A DNA stretch of 64,000 nt from Streptomyces musisoli (GTDB taxonomy: Bacteria > Actinomycetota > Actinomycetes > Streptomycetales > Streptomycetaceae). Positions 1 to 6,766 of the stretch are shown here, piece after piece. A model generated the notes under the pieces. The model searched no databases. It worked only from the letters and a program-made list of their open reading frames with translations, and was not told where the DNA came from. The stretch spans positions 310,001 through 374,000 of the forward strand of contig NZ_JAERRH010000007.1 in the NCBI RefSeq assembly GCF_016741855.1. Reading direction: 5' to 3'. Each line of letters opens with the position of its first letter. Position 1 is the first letter of the stretch. A program made the position numbers and the translations under genes.

Positions 1-283
1 GAGCCGGACGACCCGCAGCGCAAGTTACCAGCAGTCACCGGCAGGACCACCGGAAAGAGTGCCGGGAGAACCACCCGCCACGCGCCGGGAGAGCACCGAG
101 AGGGCCGCGGGGCAAGCGCTGGAAGATCTGCCGGGCAAGCGCCGGAAGGCCCGCCGGACGAGTGCCGAACGAACCGTGCGGGAAGAGCGCGGGGCCCGCG
201 CCGGTGCGGCAGTCGTCGGCGCGGGCCGACGAGAACGTCCGGGACACGGCTGCGTTGCCGCGTACTCCAGCAGCTGAAGAGCT
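1..283. other. Left-edge stretch without a supported gene
   Basis: No gene can be supported here. One forward frame is open from the window edge to a TGA at 275-277. Its codons (many AGT, GCA, GGA, CCA, AGA) do not look like Streptomyces coding usage, and the sequence is low-complexity with repeated GCCGG/AAG patches. It could be the 3' end of a gene that begins outside the window, but I would treat it as intergenic. Confidence 0.4.
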
Positions 284-332
284 ATAGGTAGGCGTTTTCC
301 TACGCTTGACGCGTAGGAAAACGCCTACCTAT
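284..332. promoter_or_regulatory. Perfect 22-bp inverted repeat (operator)
   Basis: Two 22-nt arms (284-305 and 311-332) are exact reverse complements separated by 5 nt (TTGAC). Each arm also holds a smaller partial dyad, GTAGG-N6-CCTAC. The repeat encloses the -35 element and abuts the -10 element of the promoter for the gene at 342, so it is most simply an operator. The ArsR-type regulator encoded at 724, two genes downstream, is the obvious candidate ligand (inference). Confidence 0.7.
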
Positions 333-335
333 TAT
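306..335 (+). promoter_or_regulatory. Promoter inside the palindrome, leaderless
   Basis: TTGACG at 306-311 and TATTAT at 330-335 form a near-consensus vegetative promoter with an 18-bp spacer. The ATG at 342 lies only 6 nt after the -10 hexamer, so transcription should begin at or next to the start codon. No Shine-Dalgarno sequence precedes it. The promoter lies almost entirely inside the inverted repeat at 284-332, so a bound repressor would cover both RNA polymerase elements. Confidence 0.65.
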
Positions 336-341
336 TCCGGC

Positions 342-716
342 ATGACCATCACGCACGCCTCGTTCGTCACGCTTCCCGTCTCCGACCAGGACCGCGCCCT
401 GCGCTTCTACACCGGCGTCCTCGGTTTCCAGGTCACCGCCGACCGGGAGATGCCGCCGGGCCGCTGGCTCCAGGTCGCTCCCGAGGGCGCGCAGACGGTC
501 TTCACCCTCTCCGGTCCGGGGATGGGCGGTTTCGAGCCCGGTTCCGCCCGGGGGATCATGTTGGTCACGACCGACGTCGACGCGGACTGTGCCCGGCTCA
601 CCGCGGCCGGCATCCAGGTGCAGGGACCGGACGAACTGCCCTGGGGGCGGATGGCCTCCTTCACGGACCCCGACGGCAACGGTCTGATGCTGCTGACGGA
701 GAAGGAAGGCTTCTGA
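342..716 (+). CDS. VOC-family (glyoxalase/bleomycin-resistance fold) protein
   Basis: A 124-residue protein of the vicinal oxygen chelate superfamily. The N-terminus has the usual beta-alpha pattern (VTLPVSDQDRALRFYTGVLGF) and the C-terminus has the typical ASFTDPDGNGLMLL strand with a Glu shortly after it. These enzymes bind a metal and act on, or sequester, small electrophiles or antibiotics; the substrate here cannot be told. I chose the ATG at 342 because the family N-terminus begins there and a promoter places the transcript start at it; the in-frame TTG at 306 lies within the -35 element. It is the first gene of an operon with an ArsR regulator (7-bp gap) and an SRPBCC protein. Confidence 0.85.
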   Translation: MTITHASFVTLPVSDQDRALRFYTGVLGFQVTADREMPPGRWLQVAPEGAQTVFTLSGPGMGGFEPGSARGIMLVTTDVDADCARLTAAGIQVQGPDELPWGRMASFTDPDGNGLMLLTEKEGF

Positions 717-723
717 CCGCTCC

Positions 724-1071
724 ATGAACGGGACGGGTACCGCCGCCGAGGACCGCGTCTTCGCCGCGCTCGCCAACGCCACCCGCCGCGAGGTGCTGCG
801 GCTGCTGCGCGAACGCGGGCCACAGGCCGTGCAGGCCCTGGCCGACCACTTCGACATGCGTCGCCCGAGCCTCTCGGAACATCTCAGGGTGCTCCGGGAG
901 GCCGGCCTCGTCTCCGAGGAGCGCTCCGGACGGCAGCGGATCTACCGCCTCGAAGCGGCCCCCCTCGCCGACGTCCAGGACTGGCTCCATCCGTACGAGC
1001 GGTTCTGGCGCGACCGGCTGAAGGGCCTCGGCGATCTGCTCGACCGGATGCCCGACGATGACCAGCCATGA
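724..1071 (+). CDS. ArsR-family transcriptional regulator
   Basis: A 115-residue winged-helix protein. The helix-turn-helix runs roughly over residues 30-65 (ALADHFDMRRPSLSEHLRVL followed by REAGLVSEER) and the wing includes GRQRIYRLE. No Cys/His metal-binding motif is visible, so it is probably one of the ArsR regulators paired with SRPBCC proteins rather than a metal sensor. Its stop overlaps the start of the SRPBCC gene (ATGA-type overlap at 1068-1071). That pairing is common in actinobacteria and usually autoregulated; the palindrome at 284-332 is the likely operator. Confidence 0.88.
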   Translation: MNGTGTAAEDRVFAALANATRREVLRLLRERGPQAVQALADHFDMRRPSLSEHLRVLREAGLVSEERSGRQRIYRLEAAPLADVQDWLHPYERFWRDRLKGLGDLLDRMPDDDQP

Positions 1072-1541
1072 GACCGGCACCCGACGATGACGCGGACGAC
1101 CTCACCACGATCCGCGTCGACCAGTTCTTCCCGCATCCGCCCGCCAAGGTCTGGCGCGCCCTGACCGACCCCGAACTGCTCGTGCGCTGGCAGATGCCCG
1201 GCGCGGAGGACTTCCGGCTGCGGGTCGGCCACCGGTACCGGATGACCTCCGTTCCCCGTCCCAACTCCCGCTTCTCCGGCGTCGTAGAGGTACGGGTGCT
1301 CGCCTACGACGCCGAGCGGATGCTGTCCCTCCGCTGGACGGACGCCGATCCCGCCAATCCCGCGGACTGGACCATCACCTGGACCCTGGAACATGAAGGG
1401 CGCGGTACGCGTCTCTTCCTAGTGCACGAGGGATTCGATCCGGACGACCCGGCTCAGATGATGGCGCGCACGATCATGGGCGGGGGTTGGCGGGGGCATG
1501 TCCTGCCTGCTCTGGGGCAGGCGCTGGAGCGGCTCGGGTAA
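1068..1541 (+). CDS. SRPBCC / AHSA1-like domain protein
   Basis: A 157-residue START-like helix-grip protein of the AHSA1 type. The opening strand and helix (VDQFFPHPPAKVWRALTDPE) and the W-x-M-P-G motif after it are characteristic of this family. Such proteins bind hydrophobic ligands in a cavity, and in ArsR-SRPBCC pairs they are thought to handle the ligand sensed by the regulator. It overlaps the ArsR gene by 4 nt, so translational coupling is likely. Exact ligand unknown. Confidence 0.85.
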   Translation: MRPAPDDDADDLTTIRVDQFFPHPPAKVWRALTDPELLVRWQMPGAEDFRLRVGHRYRMTSVPRPNSRFSGVVEVRVLAYDAERMLSLRWTDADPANPADWTITWTLEHEGRGTRLFLVHEGFDPDDPAQMMARTIMGGGWRGHVLPALGQALERLG

Positions 1542-1575
1542 AGGGCACGTCAAAGCTGTAACCGCAGGGCCACCC

Positions 1576-1606
1576 CTCGTGCACGTGCATTTGCTCATGC
1601 ACCTGC
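1576..1606 (+). promoter_or_regulatory. 31-bp element upstream of the DUF397 gene
   Basis: It begins CTCGTGCACGTGCAT and continues with three more TGC/TGCA half-sites. The same element, with 27 of 31 identical positions, occurs at 2651-2681 in the same orientation relative to its own downstream gene. A TATGAT hexamer at 1620-1625 follows, so the element lies around the -35 region of the DUF397 promoter. Likely a binding site for the XRE regulator at 2887 (inference). Confidence 0.6.
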
Positions 1607-1687
1607 ACGTGAAGAGAGCTATGATCCGGGTCAGTTGACTACAGCATCTATGGCCTCACCAGCCAGTGCACCAGCGGGGAGCGACCT

Positions 1688-1957
1688 GTGGACCGCGACG
1701 TTGACAGCGTGTACGGGGGGTACGACGTGTACAACGGCATGGCTGCCACGCAGCTGGACGGAGTGGCCTGGCAGAAGAGCAGGCACAGCAACTCGCAGGG
1801 TTCCTGCGTGGAGTTCGCGCGGCTGCCGGGCGGCGATGTCGCCGTACGCAACTCGCGCTTCCCGGACGGCCCGGCGCTCGTGTACACGAGGGCGGAGATA
1901 GAGGCCATGCTCCTCGGCGTGAAGGACGGCGAGTTCGACCACCTGATCGTGAGCTGA
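1688..1957 (+). CDS. DUF397 domain-containing small regulatory protein
   Basis: An 89-residue protein with the DUF397 signature (WQKSRHSNSQGSCVEFA, then VAVRNSRFPDGPALVYT). These small proteins are encoded in large numbers in Streptomyces beside XRE regulators of the WhiJ/AbaA type and are thought to antagonise or modulate them. The GTG at 1688 is preceded by a GGGG-AGCG ribosome site. A TATGAT -10 hexamer lies at 1620-1625 and the 31-bp element at 1576-1606 overlaps the -35 region. The divergent ATPase and XRE genes nearby complete the usual trio. Confidence 0.88.
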   Translation: MDRDVDSVYGGYDVYNGMAATQLDGVAWQKSRHSNSQGSCVEFARLPGGDVAVRNSRFPDGPALVYTRAEIEAMLLGVKDGEFDHLIVS

Positions 1958-2078
1958 CCGCCGGCGCCGGCCGCCGGACGGTGGCAACGATGTCGGGCGG
2001 GCGCTCCGGCGGAGGGCTCGGGTCCGCGACGGGTGTACGCGCGTAGACACCGCGCGCGCCCGTCGGTGCGGTGCCCTC

Positions 2079-2576
2079 TCAGCCGGCCGTCTTGAGCCTG
2101 AACAGGGCCCAGACCACCTTGCCCTCGAGCGCCCCCGCCAGCGGGTGCCAGCCCCAGCTGTCGGCGAAGGAGTCGACCAGGAACAGACCGCGGCCCGACT
2201 CGGCGGAGAAATCGTCGGAGTCCCGCGGGACCGGGGTCTCGTGGCTCGGGTCGCGCACCGCGCACACCAGCCGTTCGGTCCAGCGCATCAGGTGCAGCCG
2301 CACCGACGGGTGGTGCTCGTCGGCGCGGCACGGGTCGGCCGGCACGGCGTGGCGCAGGGCGTTGGTGACGAGTTCGGAGACGACGAGGCATATGTCGTCG
2401 AAGCGGTCTCCGACGTCCCACTTGTCCAGGGTGTCCCGGGTGAAGCGCCGGGCCTCGCGCACGGCTTCGTAACGAGCGGGGAGCGCACAGGAGGCGGCGT
2501 CGGACACGGCCGCGGGATCCAGCGGCGGAAGGCCCTGCCGTAACGGCTTGAGCATGGTCGATCCATTCGTCCCCAT
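2079..2576 (-). CDS. RsbW-like anti-sigma / ATP-binding serine kinase
   Basis: A 165-residue GHKL ATPase of the anti-sigma/HATPase_c_2 group. The N box is DDICLVVSELVTNALRHAV, and the glycine-rich ATP lid is SGRGLFLVDSFADSWG near the C-terminus. Such proteins bind sigma factors or phosphorylate anti-anti-sigma partners. I chose the ATG at 2576, which has a GGGAG site about 9 nt upstream. The frame stays open to 2972, but the longer forms would translate through the 31-bp regulatory element at 2651-2681 and add residues without family character. Ends in KTAG, typical of Streptomyces paralogues. Confidence 0.85.
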   Translation of the reverse strand: MGTNGSTMLKPLRQGLPPLDPAAVSDAASCALPARYEAVREARRFTRDTLDKWDVGDRFDDICLVVSELVTNALRHAVPADPCRADEHHPSVRLHLMRWTERLVCAVRDPSHETPVPRDSDDFSAESGRGLFLVDSFADSWGWHPLAGALEGKVVWALFRLKTAG

Positions 2577-2886
2577 GCGAGGCACTCCCGGGAATTCGCG
2601 GTCGTTGCGATGCAGCGGTGGCGCGGCTCCCATGGTTTCGGATGCGTAGAGCAGATGCAAGGGCAGATGCACGTGCACGAGACCGAAATGGCACTGCCCG
2701 TACCGCTTCTTGGCCATTTTTTCTGCCATCTTCACGGCCGTTCCCGCCAGAGGTCCGGACCTCTTCCCGGTCCGGACCCCGCAGAAACGGCCGAGGTCTT
2801 TCCGTTTCCGTAACCGGACGAGTACTGCTCGAAGTGTTTTAGTGGCAGACTTCGGCCCCTGAAGACGGTTGGGGAGGCTGGCGAAC
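2577..2886. other. Divergent intergenic control region
   Basis: This 310-bp spacer separates the leftward ATPase gene from the rightward XRE gene and should carry both promoters. The only strong landmark is the 31-bp element at 2651-2681. A GGGGAGG at 2871-2877 is the ribosome site for the XRE gene. No further gene is supported. Confidence 0.6.
2651..2681 (-). promoter_or_regulatory. 31-bp element upstream of the ATPase gene
   Basis: Read on the minus strand, it begins with the same 15 nt as the site at 1576-1590 (CTCGTGCACGTGCAT) and matches the rest of that site with four substitutions. It lies 75-105 nt upstream of the ATPase start at 2576. The shared, oriented element links the DUF397 and ATPase genes in one regulon. 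Confidence 0.6.
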
Positions 2887-3747
2887 GTGAGCGCGGGAGA
2901 GCCCGGATCGGTGGTGCGGCGGATGCTGCTCGGCTCGCAACTCAGGCGACTGCGGGAAGCGCGGGGCATCACGCGCGAGGCGGCGGGCTACTCGATCCGC
3001 GCCTCCGAGTCGAAGATCAGCCGGATGGAGCTGGGCCGGGTGAGCTTCAAGACCAGAGACGTGGAAGACCTGCTGACGCTGTACGGCATCACCGACGAGG
3101 CGGAGCGCGAGTCGCTGCTCTCCCTCGCCCGGGAGGCCAACGTCGCGGGCTGGTGGCACAGCTACACCGACGTCCTGCCCAGCTGGTTCCCCACCTACGT
3201 GGGCCTGGAGGGCGCCGCGTCGCTGATCCGCGCCTACGAGGTGCAGTTCGTGCACGGCCTGCTCCAGACCGAGGAGTACGCCCGCGCGGTGGTCCGGCGC
3301 GGCATGCAGGGCGCGAGCGTCGCCGACGTCGAACGCCGGGTCGCCCTGCGCCTGGAGCGGCAGAAGTACCTCCTCTCCGACAACGCCCCCGAGTTCCACA
3401 TCGTCCTGGACGAGGCCGCGCTGCGCCGCCCCTACGGGGACCGCGAGGTGATGCGCGGCCAGCTCCAGCACCTGATCGACATCTCCGAGCGGCCCAACGT
3501 ACGGCTCCAGGTCATGCCGTTCGGCTTCGGTGGGCACTCCGGCGAGAGCGGCGCCTTCACCATCCTCAGCTTCCCCGAGTCCGACCTGTCCGACGTGGTC
3601 TACCTGGAGCAGCTGACCAGCGCCCTCTACCTGGACAAGCGCGAGGACGTCGCCCAGTACGAGCAGGCGCTCAAGGAACTTCAGCAGGACAGCCCCGGCC
3701 CGGACGAGAGCCGGGACCTGCTCCGCGGCCTCCTCCAGCTCTCCTGA
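2887..3747 (+). CDS. XRE-family regulator of the WhiJ / DUF5753 type
   Basis: A 286-residue protein. An N-terminal XRE helix-turn-helix spans about residues 10-65 (GSQLRRLREARGITREAAGY, then SESKISRMELGRVSFKTRDV). It is followed by a DUF5753 ligand/partner domain (VQFVHGLLQTEEYARAVV, then an IVLDEAALRRPYG block). This architecture is the Streptomyces WhiJ-like family that controls development and antibiotic production. GTG 2887 is chosen because GGGGAGG sits 9 nt upstream. It is divergent from the ATPase gene and next to the DUF397 gene. The protein probably binds the paired 31-bp elements (inference). Confidence 0.87.
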   Translation: MSAGEPGSVVRRMLLGSQLRRLREARGITREAAGYSIRASESKISRMELGRVSFKTRDVEDLLTLYGITDEAERESLLSLAREANVAGWWHSYTDVLPSWFPTYVGLEGAASLIRAYEVQFVHGLLQTEEYARAVVRRGMQGASVADVERRVALRLERQKYLLSDNAPEFHIVLDEAALRRPYGDREVMRGQLQHLIDISERPNVRLQVMPFGFGGHSGESGAFTILSFPESDLSDVVYLEQLTSALYLDKREDVAQYEQALKELQQDSPGPDESRDLLRGLLQLS

Positions 3748-3842
3748 CCGGCTTCACTGCTCAACTCCCTTCTGTCGCAAGTACCATGACGTCCGATCAG
3801 ACCTGGCGTAGATCCGGCGTCCGCTAGCGATTGAGGGATGAC

Positions 3843-5303
3843 ATGGCGTCCAGCTTCACCGACCTGGCCCAGCAGTACATCGACGGCGAGTGGCGCCCGG
3901 GCACGGGCTCCTGGGACGTCATCGACTTCAACCCCTACAACGACGAGAAACTGGCCGCGATCACGGTGGCCACGGCCGACGAGGTGGACGCGGCCTACCA
4001 GGCCGCCGCCCGTGCCCAGAAGAAGTGGGGTGAGACCAACCCCTACACCCGGCGCGCGGTCTTCGAGCGGGCACTGCGGTGGATAGAGGACCACGAGCAG
4101 GAGATAGCCGACCTGATCATCGCGGAACTGGGCGGCACGCGCGTGAAGGCCGGTTTCGAACTGCACCTCGCCAAGGAGTTCCTGCGCGAGTCGATCCACC
4201 TCGCGCTGCGCCCCGAGGGCAAGATCCTGCCCTCCCCGGCCGAGGGCAAGGAGAACCGCGTCTACCGCGTCCCGGTCGGTGTCGTGGGCGTGATCAGCCC
4301 CTTCAACTTTCCCTTCCTGCTGTCCCTGAAGTCGGTCGCCCCGGCCCTCGCGCTGGGCAACGGCGTGGTCCTCAAGCCGCACCAGAACACCCCGATCGCC
4401 GGCGGCACCCTGCTCGCGAAGATCTTCGAGGAGTCGGGGCTGCCCGGCGGCCTGCTCAACGTGGTCGTCACCGACATCGCCGAGATCGGCGACGCGTTCA
4501 TCGAGCACCCGATCCCCAAGGTCATCTCCTTCACCGGTTCCGACAAGATCGGCCGGCACGTCGCCACCGTGTGCGCCAGGCACTTCAAGCGCTCGGTTCT
4601 CGAACTGGGCGGCAACAGCGCGCTGGTGGTGCTCGACGACGCCGACATCGACTACGCGGTGGACGCGGCGGTCTTCAGCCGGTTCGTGCACCAGGGCCAG
4701 GTCTGCATGGCCGCCAACCGGGTCCTGGTGGACCGCTTGGTCGCCGAGGAGTTCACCGAGAAGTTCGTCGCCAAGGTCCGCACCCTCAAGGTGGGCGACC
4801 CGCGTGACCCGCAGACCGTGATCGGCCCGGTGATCAACTCCGCGCAGGCCGGCGCGATCTCCGGCACCGTCGAGCAGGCGCTCGCCGAGGGCGCCACCGC
4901 CCTGGTGCACGGCGCCACGACCAACAACCTGGTCGAGCCCAGCGTGCTCACCGGCGTCCCCGCCGACTCCGCGCTGCTCCGGCAGGAGGTCTTCGGACCG
5001 GTCGTCTTCCTCGTCCCCTTCGACGGCGAGGAGGAGGCGGTCCGGATCGTCAACGGCACCCCGTACGGCCTCAGCGGCGCCGTGCACACGGGGGACATCG
5101 AGCGGGGCGTGGCCTTCGCCAAGCGGATCGACACCGGCATGTTCCACGTGAACGACGGCACCGTCCACGACGAGCCGATCGTGCCCTTCGGCGGCGAGAA
5201 GCACTCCGGCCTCGGCCGCCTCAACGGCGAGACGACGCTGGAGGCGTTCACGACGGTCAAGTGGATCTCCGTGCAGCACGGCCGCAGCGCGTTCCCGTTC
5301 TAG
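3843..5303 (+). CDS. NAD(P)-dependent aldehyde dehydrogenase (benzaldehyde-dehydrogenase-like)
   Basis: A 486-residue aldehyde dehydrogenase. The expected landmarks are present: SPFNFPF with the catalytic Asn at about 155, FTGSDKIG, the general-base Glu254 in ELGGN, the nucleophile Cys288 in GQVCMAANR, EVFGPV, and PFGGEKHSGLGR near the end. It oxidises an aldehyde to the acid with NAD(P)+; the sequence looks most like aromatic aldehyde dehydrogenases, but the substrate is inferred only by likeness. ATG 3843 has GAGGGA 4 nt upstream. It stands alone; an inverted repeat (5324-5362) follows the stop. Confidence 0.88.
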   Translation: MASSFTDLAQQYIDGEWRPGTGSWDVIDFNPYNDEKLAAITVATADEVDAAYQAAARAQKKWGETNPYTRRAVFERALRWIEDHEQEIADLIIAELGGTRVKAGFELHLAKEFLRESIHLALRPEGKILPSPAEGKENRVYRVPVGVVGVISPFNFPFLLSLKSVAPALALGNGVVLKPHQNTPIAGGTLLAKIFEESGLPGGLLNVVVTDIAEIGDAFIEHPIPKVISFTGSDKIGRHVATVCARHFKRSVLELGGNSALVVLDDADIDYAVDAAVFSRFVHQGQVCMAANRVLVDRLVAEEFTEKFVAKVRTLKVGDPRDPQTVIGPVINSAQAGAISGTVEQALAEGATALVHGATTNNLVEPSVLTGVPADSALLRQEVFGPVVFLVPFDGEEEAVRIVNGTPYGLSGAVHTGDIERGVAFAKRIDTGMFHVNDGTVHDEPIVPFGGEKHSGLGRLNGETTLEAFTTVKWISVQHGRSAFPF

Positions 5304-5323
5304 ACGGGAACATTCCGCGGGCC

Positions 5324-5362
5324 ACGGGCCAATGAGGACAGTTCCTGACCTCATTGGCCCGT
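5324..5362. promoter_or_regulatory. 14-bp inverted repeat between ALDH and DinB genes
   Basis: Arms ACGGGCCAATGAGG (5324-5337) and its exact complement (5349-5362) are separated by 11 nt. It lies 20 nt after the aldehyde dehydrogenase stop and 57 nt before the DinB gene. It could be a terminator, but there is no T-run and the spacing also suits an operator for the PadR regulator encoded two genes on. Both roles are inference. Confidence 0.5.
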
Positions 5363-5418
5363 AGCTTCTTCCATGTCGGGGAAACGGTCCCGGCGAACCG
5401 GTCGAAAGGCGGCACGCC

Positions 5419-5967
5419 ATGGTCATGCACGTTCCGGCAGAGGCGAGGGGCGACGAGCGGGGAGCGCTGCTCGCGTTCATCGAGGAACAGCGCGGCGGGA
5501 TCCGCCGGGCGCTGCTCGGGCTGACCGAGGAGCAGGCCCGTACCCGCCCCAGCGCCAGCGAGCTGTCCCTGGGCGGCCTGCTCAAGCACGTCGCCGAGGT
5601 CGAGCAGAGCTGGGTCGCCCGGGCCAGGCAGGAGCCGCCCGCGGTGCAGCGCGACGAGTCGAACTGGCAGGAGACCTTCCAGCTGGTCGGCGACGAGACG
5701 GTCGCCTCGCAGCTGGCGTACTGGCGGGAGGTGGCCGCCGACACGGAGAAGCTCGTCCGCTCCGCGCCCAGCCTGGACGACACCTTCCCGCTGCCGCCCG
5801 ACCCCTGGTTCCCGCCGGAGGGCCGCGTCTCCCTGCGCTGGCTGTGTCTGCACCTGATCCGGGAGACCGCCCGGCACGCCGGCCACGCCGACATCATCCG
5901 CGAGTCGCTGGACGGGAAGACCGCCTTCGAGCTGGTCGCCCAGGAGCAGGGCACCTCCTGGGGCTGA
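5419..5967 (+). CDS. DinB-family protein (DUF664)
   Basis: A 182-residue four-helix protein of the DinB/DUF664 superfamily. It carries the family histidine pattern: His in GGLLKHVAEVEQSW and a late WLCLHLIRETARHAGHADIIRE motif with closely spaced His residues that would bind a metal. Actinobacterial members often act as thiol-dependent (mycothiol) S-transferases or are uncharacterised. It is followed 24 nt later by a PadR gene on the same strand, so regulator and enzyme are probably paired. Confidence 0.85.
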   Translation: MVMHVPAEARGDERGALLAFIEEQRGGIRRALLGLTEEQARTRPSASELSLGGLLKHVAEVEQSWVARARQEPPAVQRDESNWQETFQLVGDETVASQLAYWREVAADTEKLVRSAPSLDDTFPLPPDPWFPPEGRVSLRWLCLHLIRETARHAGHADIIRESLDGKTAFELVAQEQGTSWG

Positions 5968-5991
5968 TCGCGGGGCCCTAACCTGGATCCC

Positions 5992-6633
5992 ATGTCAGCG
6001 ATCCGTCTCCTGGTGCTGGGCGCGGTCCGCCAGCACGGGCGGGCCCACGGCTACCAGGTGCGGAGCGACCTGGAGTACTGGGGCGCGCACGAGTGGTCAA
6101 ACGCCAAGCCGGGCTCGATCTACCACGCCCTGAAGCAGATGGCCAAGCAAGGGCTGCTGCACGCGCACGAGATCGCGCCCTCCACGGCCGGCGGGCCGCC
6201 GCGCACCGAGTACGAACTCACCGGCAAGGGCGTCGAGGAGTACTTCACCCTGCTGCGTGACGCGCTCGTCTCGTACGACCAGCGCGGTGACATGAAGACG
6301 GCGGCCATCGGCTTCATGGTCGACCTGCCGCGGGCGGAGGCGGTGGCGCTGCTGAAGGAGCGGATCCGCAGGATCGAGGCGTGGCGGTCCGCGGTCACCG
6401 AGCACTACGTGCCGGAGGGCGGCCCCGGACAGCTCGGCCACATCGGCGAGATCATGAACATGTGGGTCCACACGGCCGACTCCGAGGCCGATTGGACCCA
6501 CGGTCTCGTCGACCGCGTGGAGAACGGCGCCTACACCTTCGCGGGCGAGGGCGAGCCCTTCGTCGGCGTGCTCGCCGAGGGCCGGGAGAACCCGTACGCG
6601 ACGGGGGAGCGGCACCCGGAGGACGACCGCTGA
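5992..6633 (+). CDS. PadR-family transcriptional regulator
   Basis: A 213-residue PadR regulator. The N-terminal winged helix (LVLGAVRQHGRAHGYQVRSDLE, then KPGSIYHALKQMAKQGLL and the wing PPRTEYELTGKG) is followed by the helical Vir_C_2-type dimerisation domain. A TAACCT hexamer (5979-5984) sits 7 nt before the ATG and no ribosome site is visible, so a leaderless transcript in addition to read-through from the DinB gene is possible. Probable target: the inverted repeat at 5324-5362. Confidence 0.88.
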   Translation: MSAIRLLVLGAVRQHGRAHGYQVRSDLEYWGAHEWSNAKPGSIYHALKQMAKQGLLHAHEIAPSTAGGPPRTEYELTGKGVEEYFTLLRDALVSYDQRGDMKTAAIGFMVDLPRAEAVALLKERIRRIEAWRSAVTEHYVPEGGPGQLGHIGEIMNMWVHTADSEADWTHGLVDRVENGAYTFAGEGEPFVGVLAEGRENPYATGERHPEDDR

Positions 6634-6720
6634 CGGCGTGCGGCCGGGACGTCCCGCACCGCCGTGCGGCCGGCGCCCCGGGGCGGTGCCGCCGGCGGTG
6701 GTGCGTCCGGCGGTGGTGCC

Positions 6721-6766
6721 TCTGGTGGTGGAAGCTCGTGGCCTCTAGTGGTGGAAGCTCGTGGCC
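6721..6766. repeat. 23-bp tandem duplication covering the gadB stop
   Basis: Two adjacent 23-bp units (6721-6743 and 6744-6766) differ at one base. The right-hand unit encodes the last residues of glutamate decarboxylase (ATSFHH and the TAG stop, on the minus strand). The left-hand unit would encode the same ATSFHH again but sits after the stop, where the one-base difference turns the TAG into CAG. Confidence 0.8.

Noticed and set aside
2577..2972. Longer versions of the RsbW-like ATPase starting at 2717, 2729 or 2972
   Set aside because: They would translate the conserved 31-bp regulatory element and lack family residues; GGGAG before 2576 fits a start there.
3681..5993. A 770-codon open frame on the minus strand opposite the aldehyde dehydrogenase and DinB genes
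   Set aside because: It is the complementary shadow of GC-biased genes: no family resemblance, and codon third-position bias belongs to the plus-strand genes.
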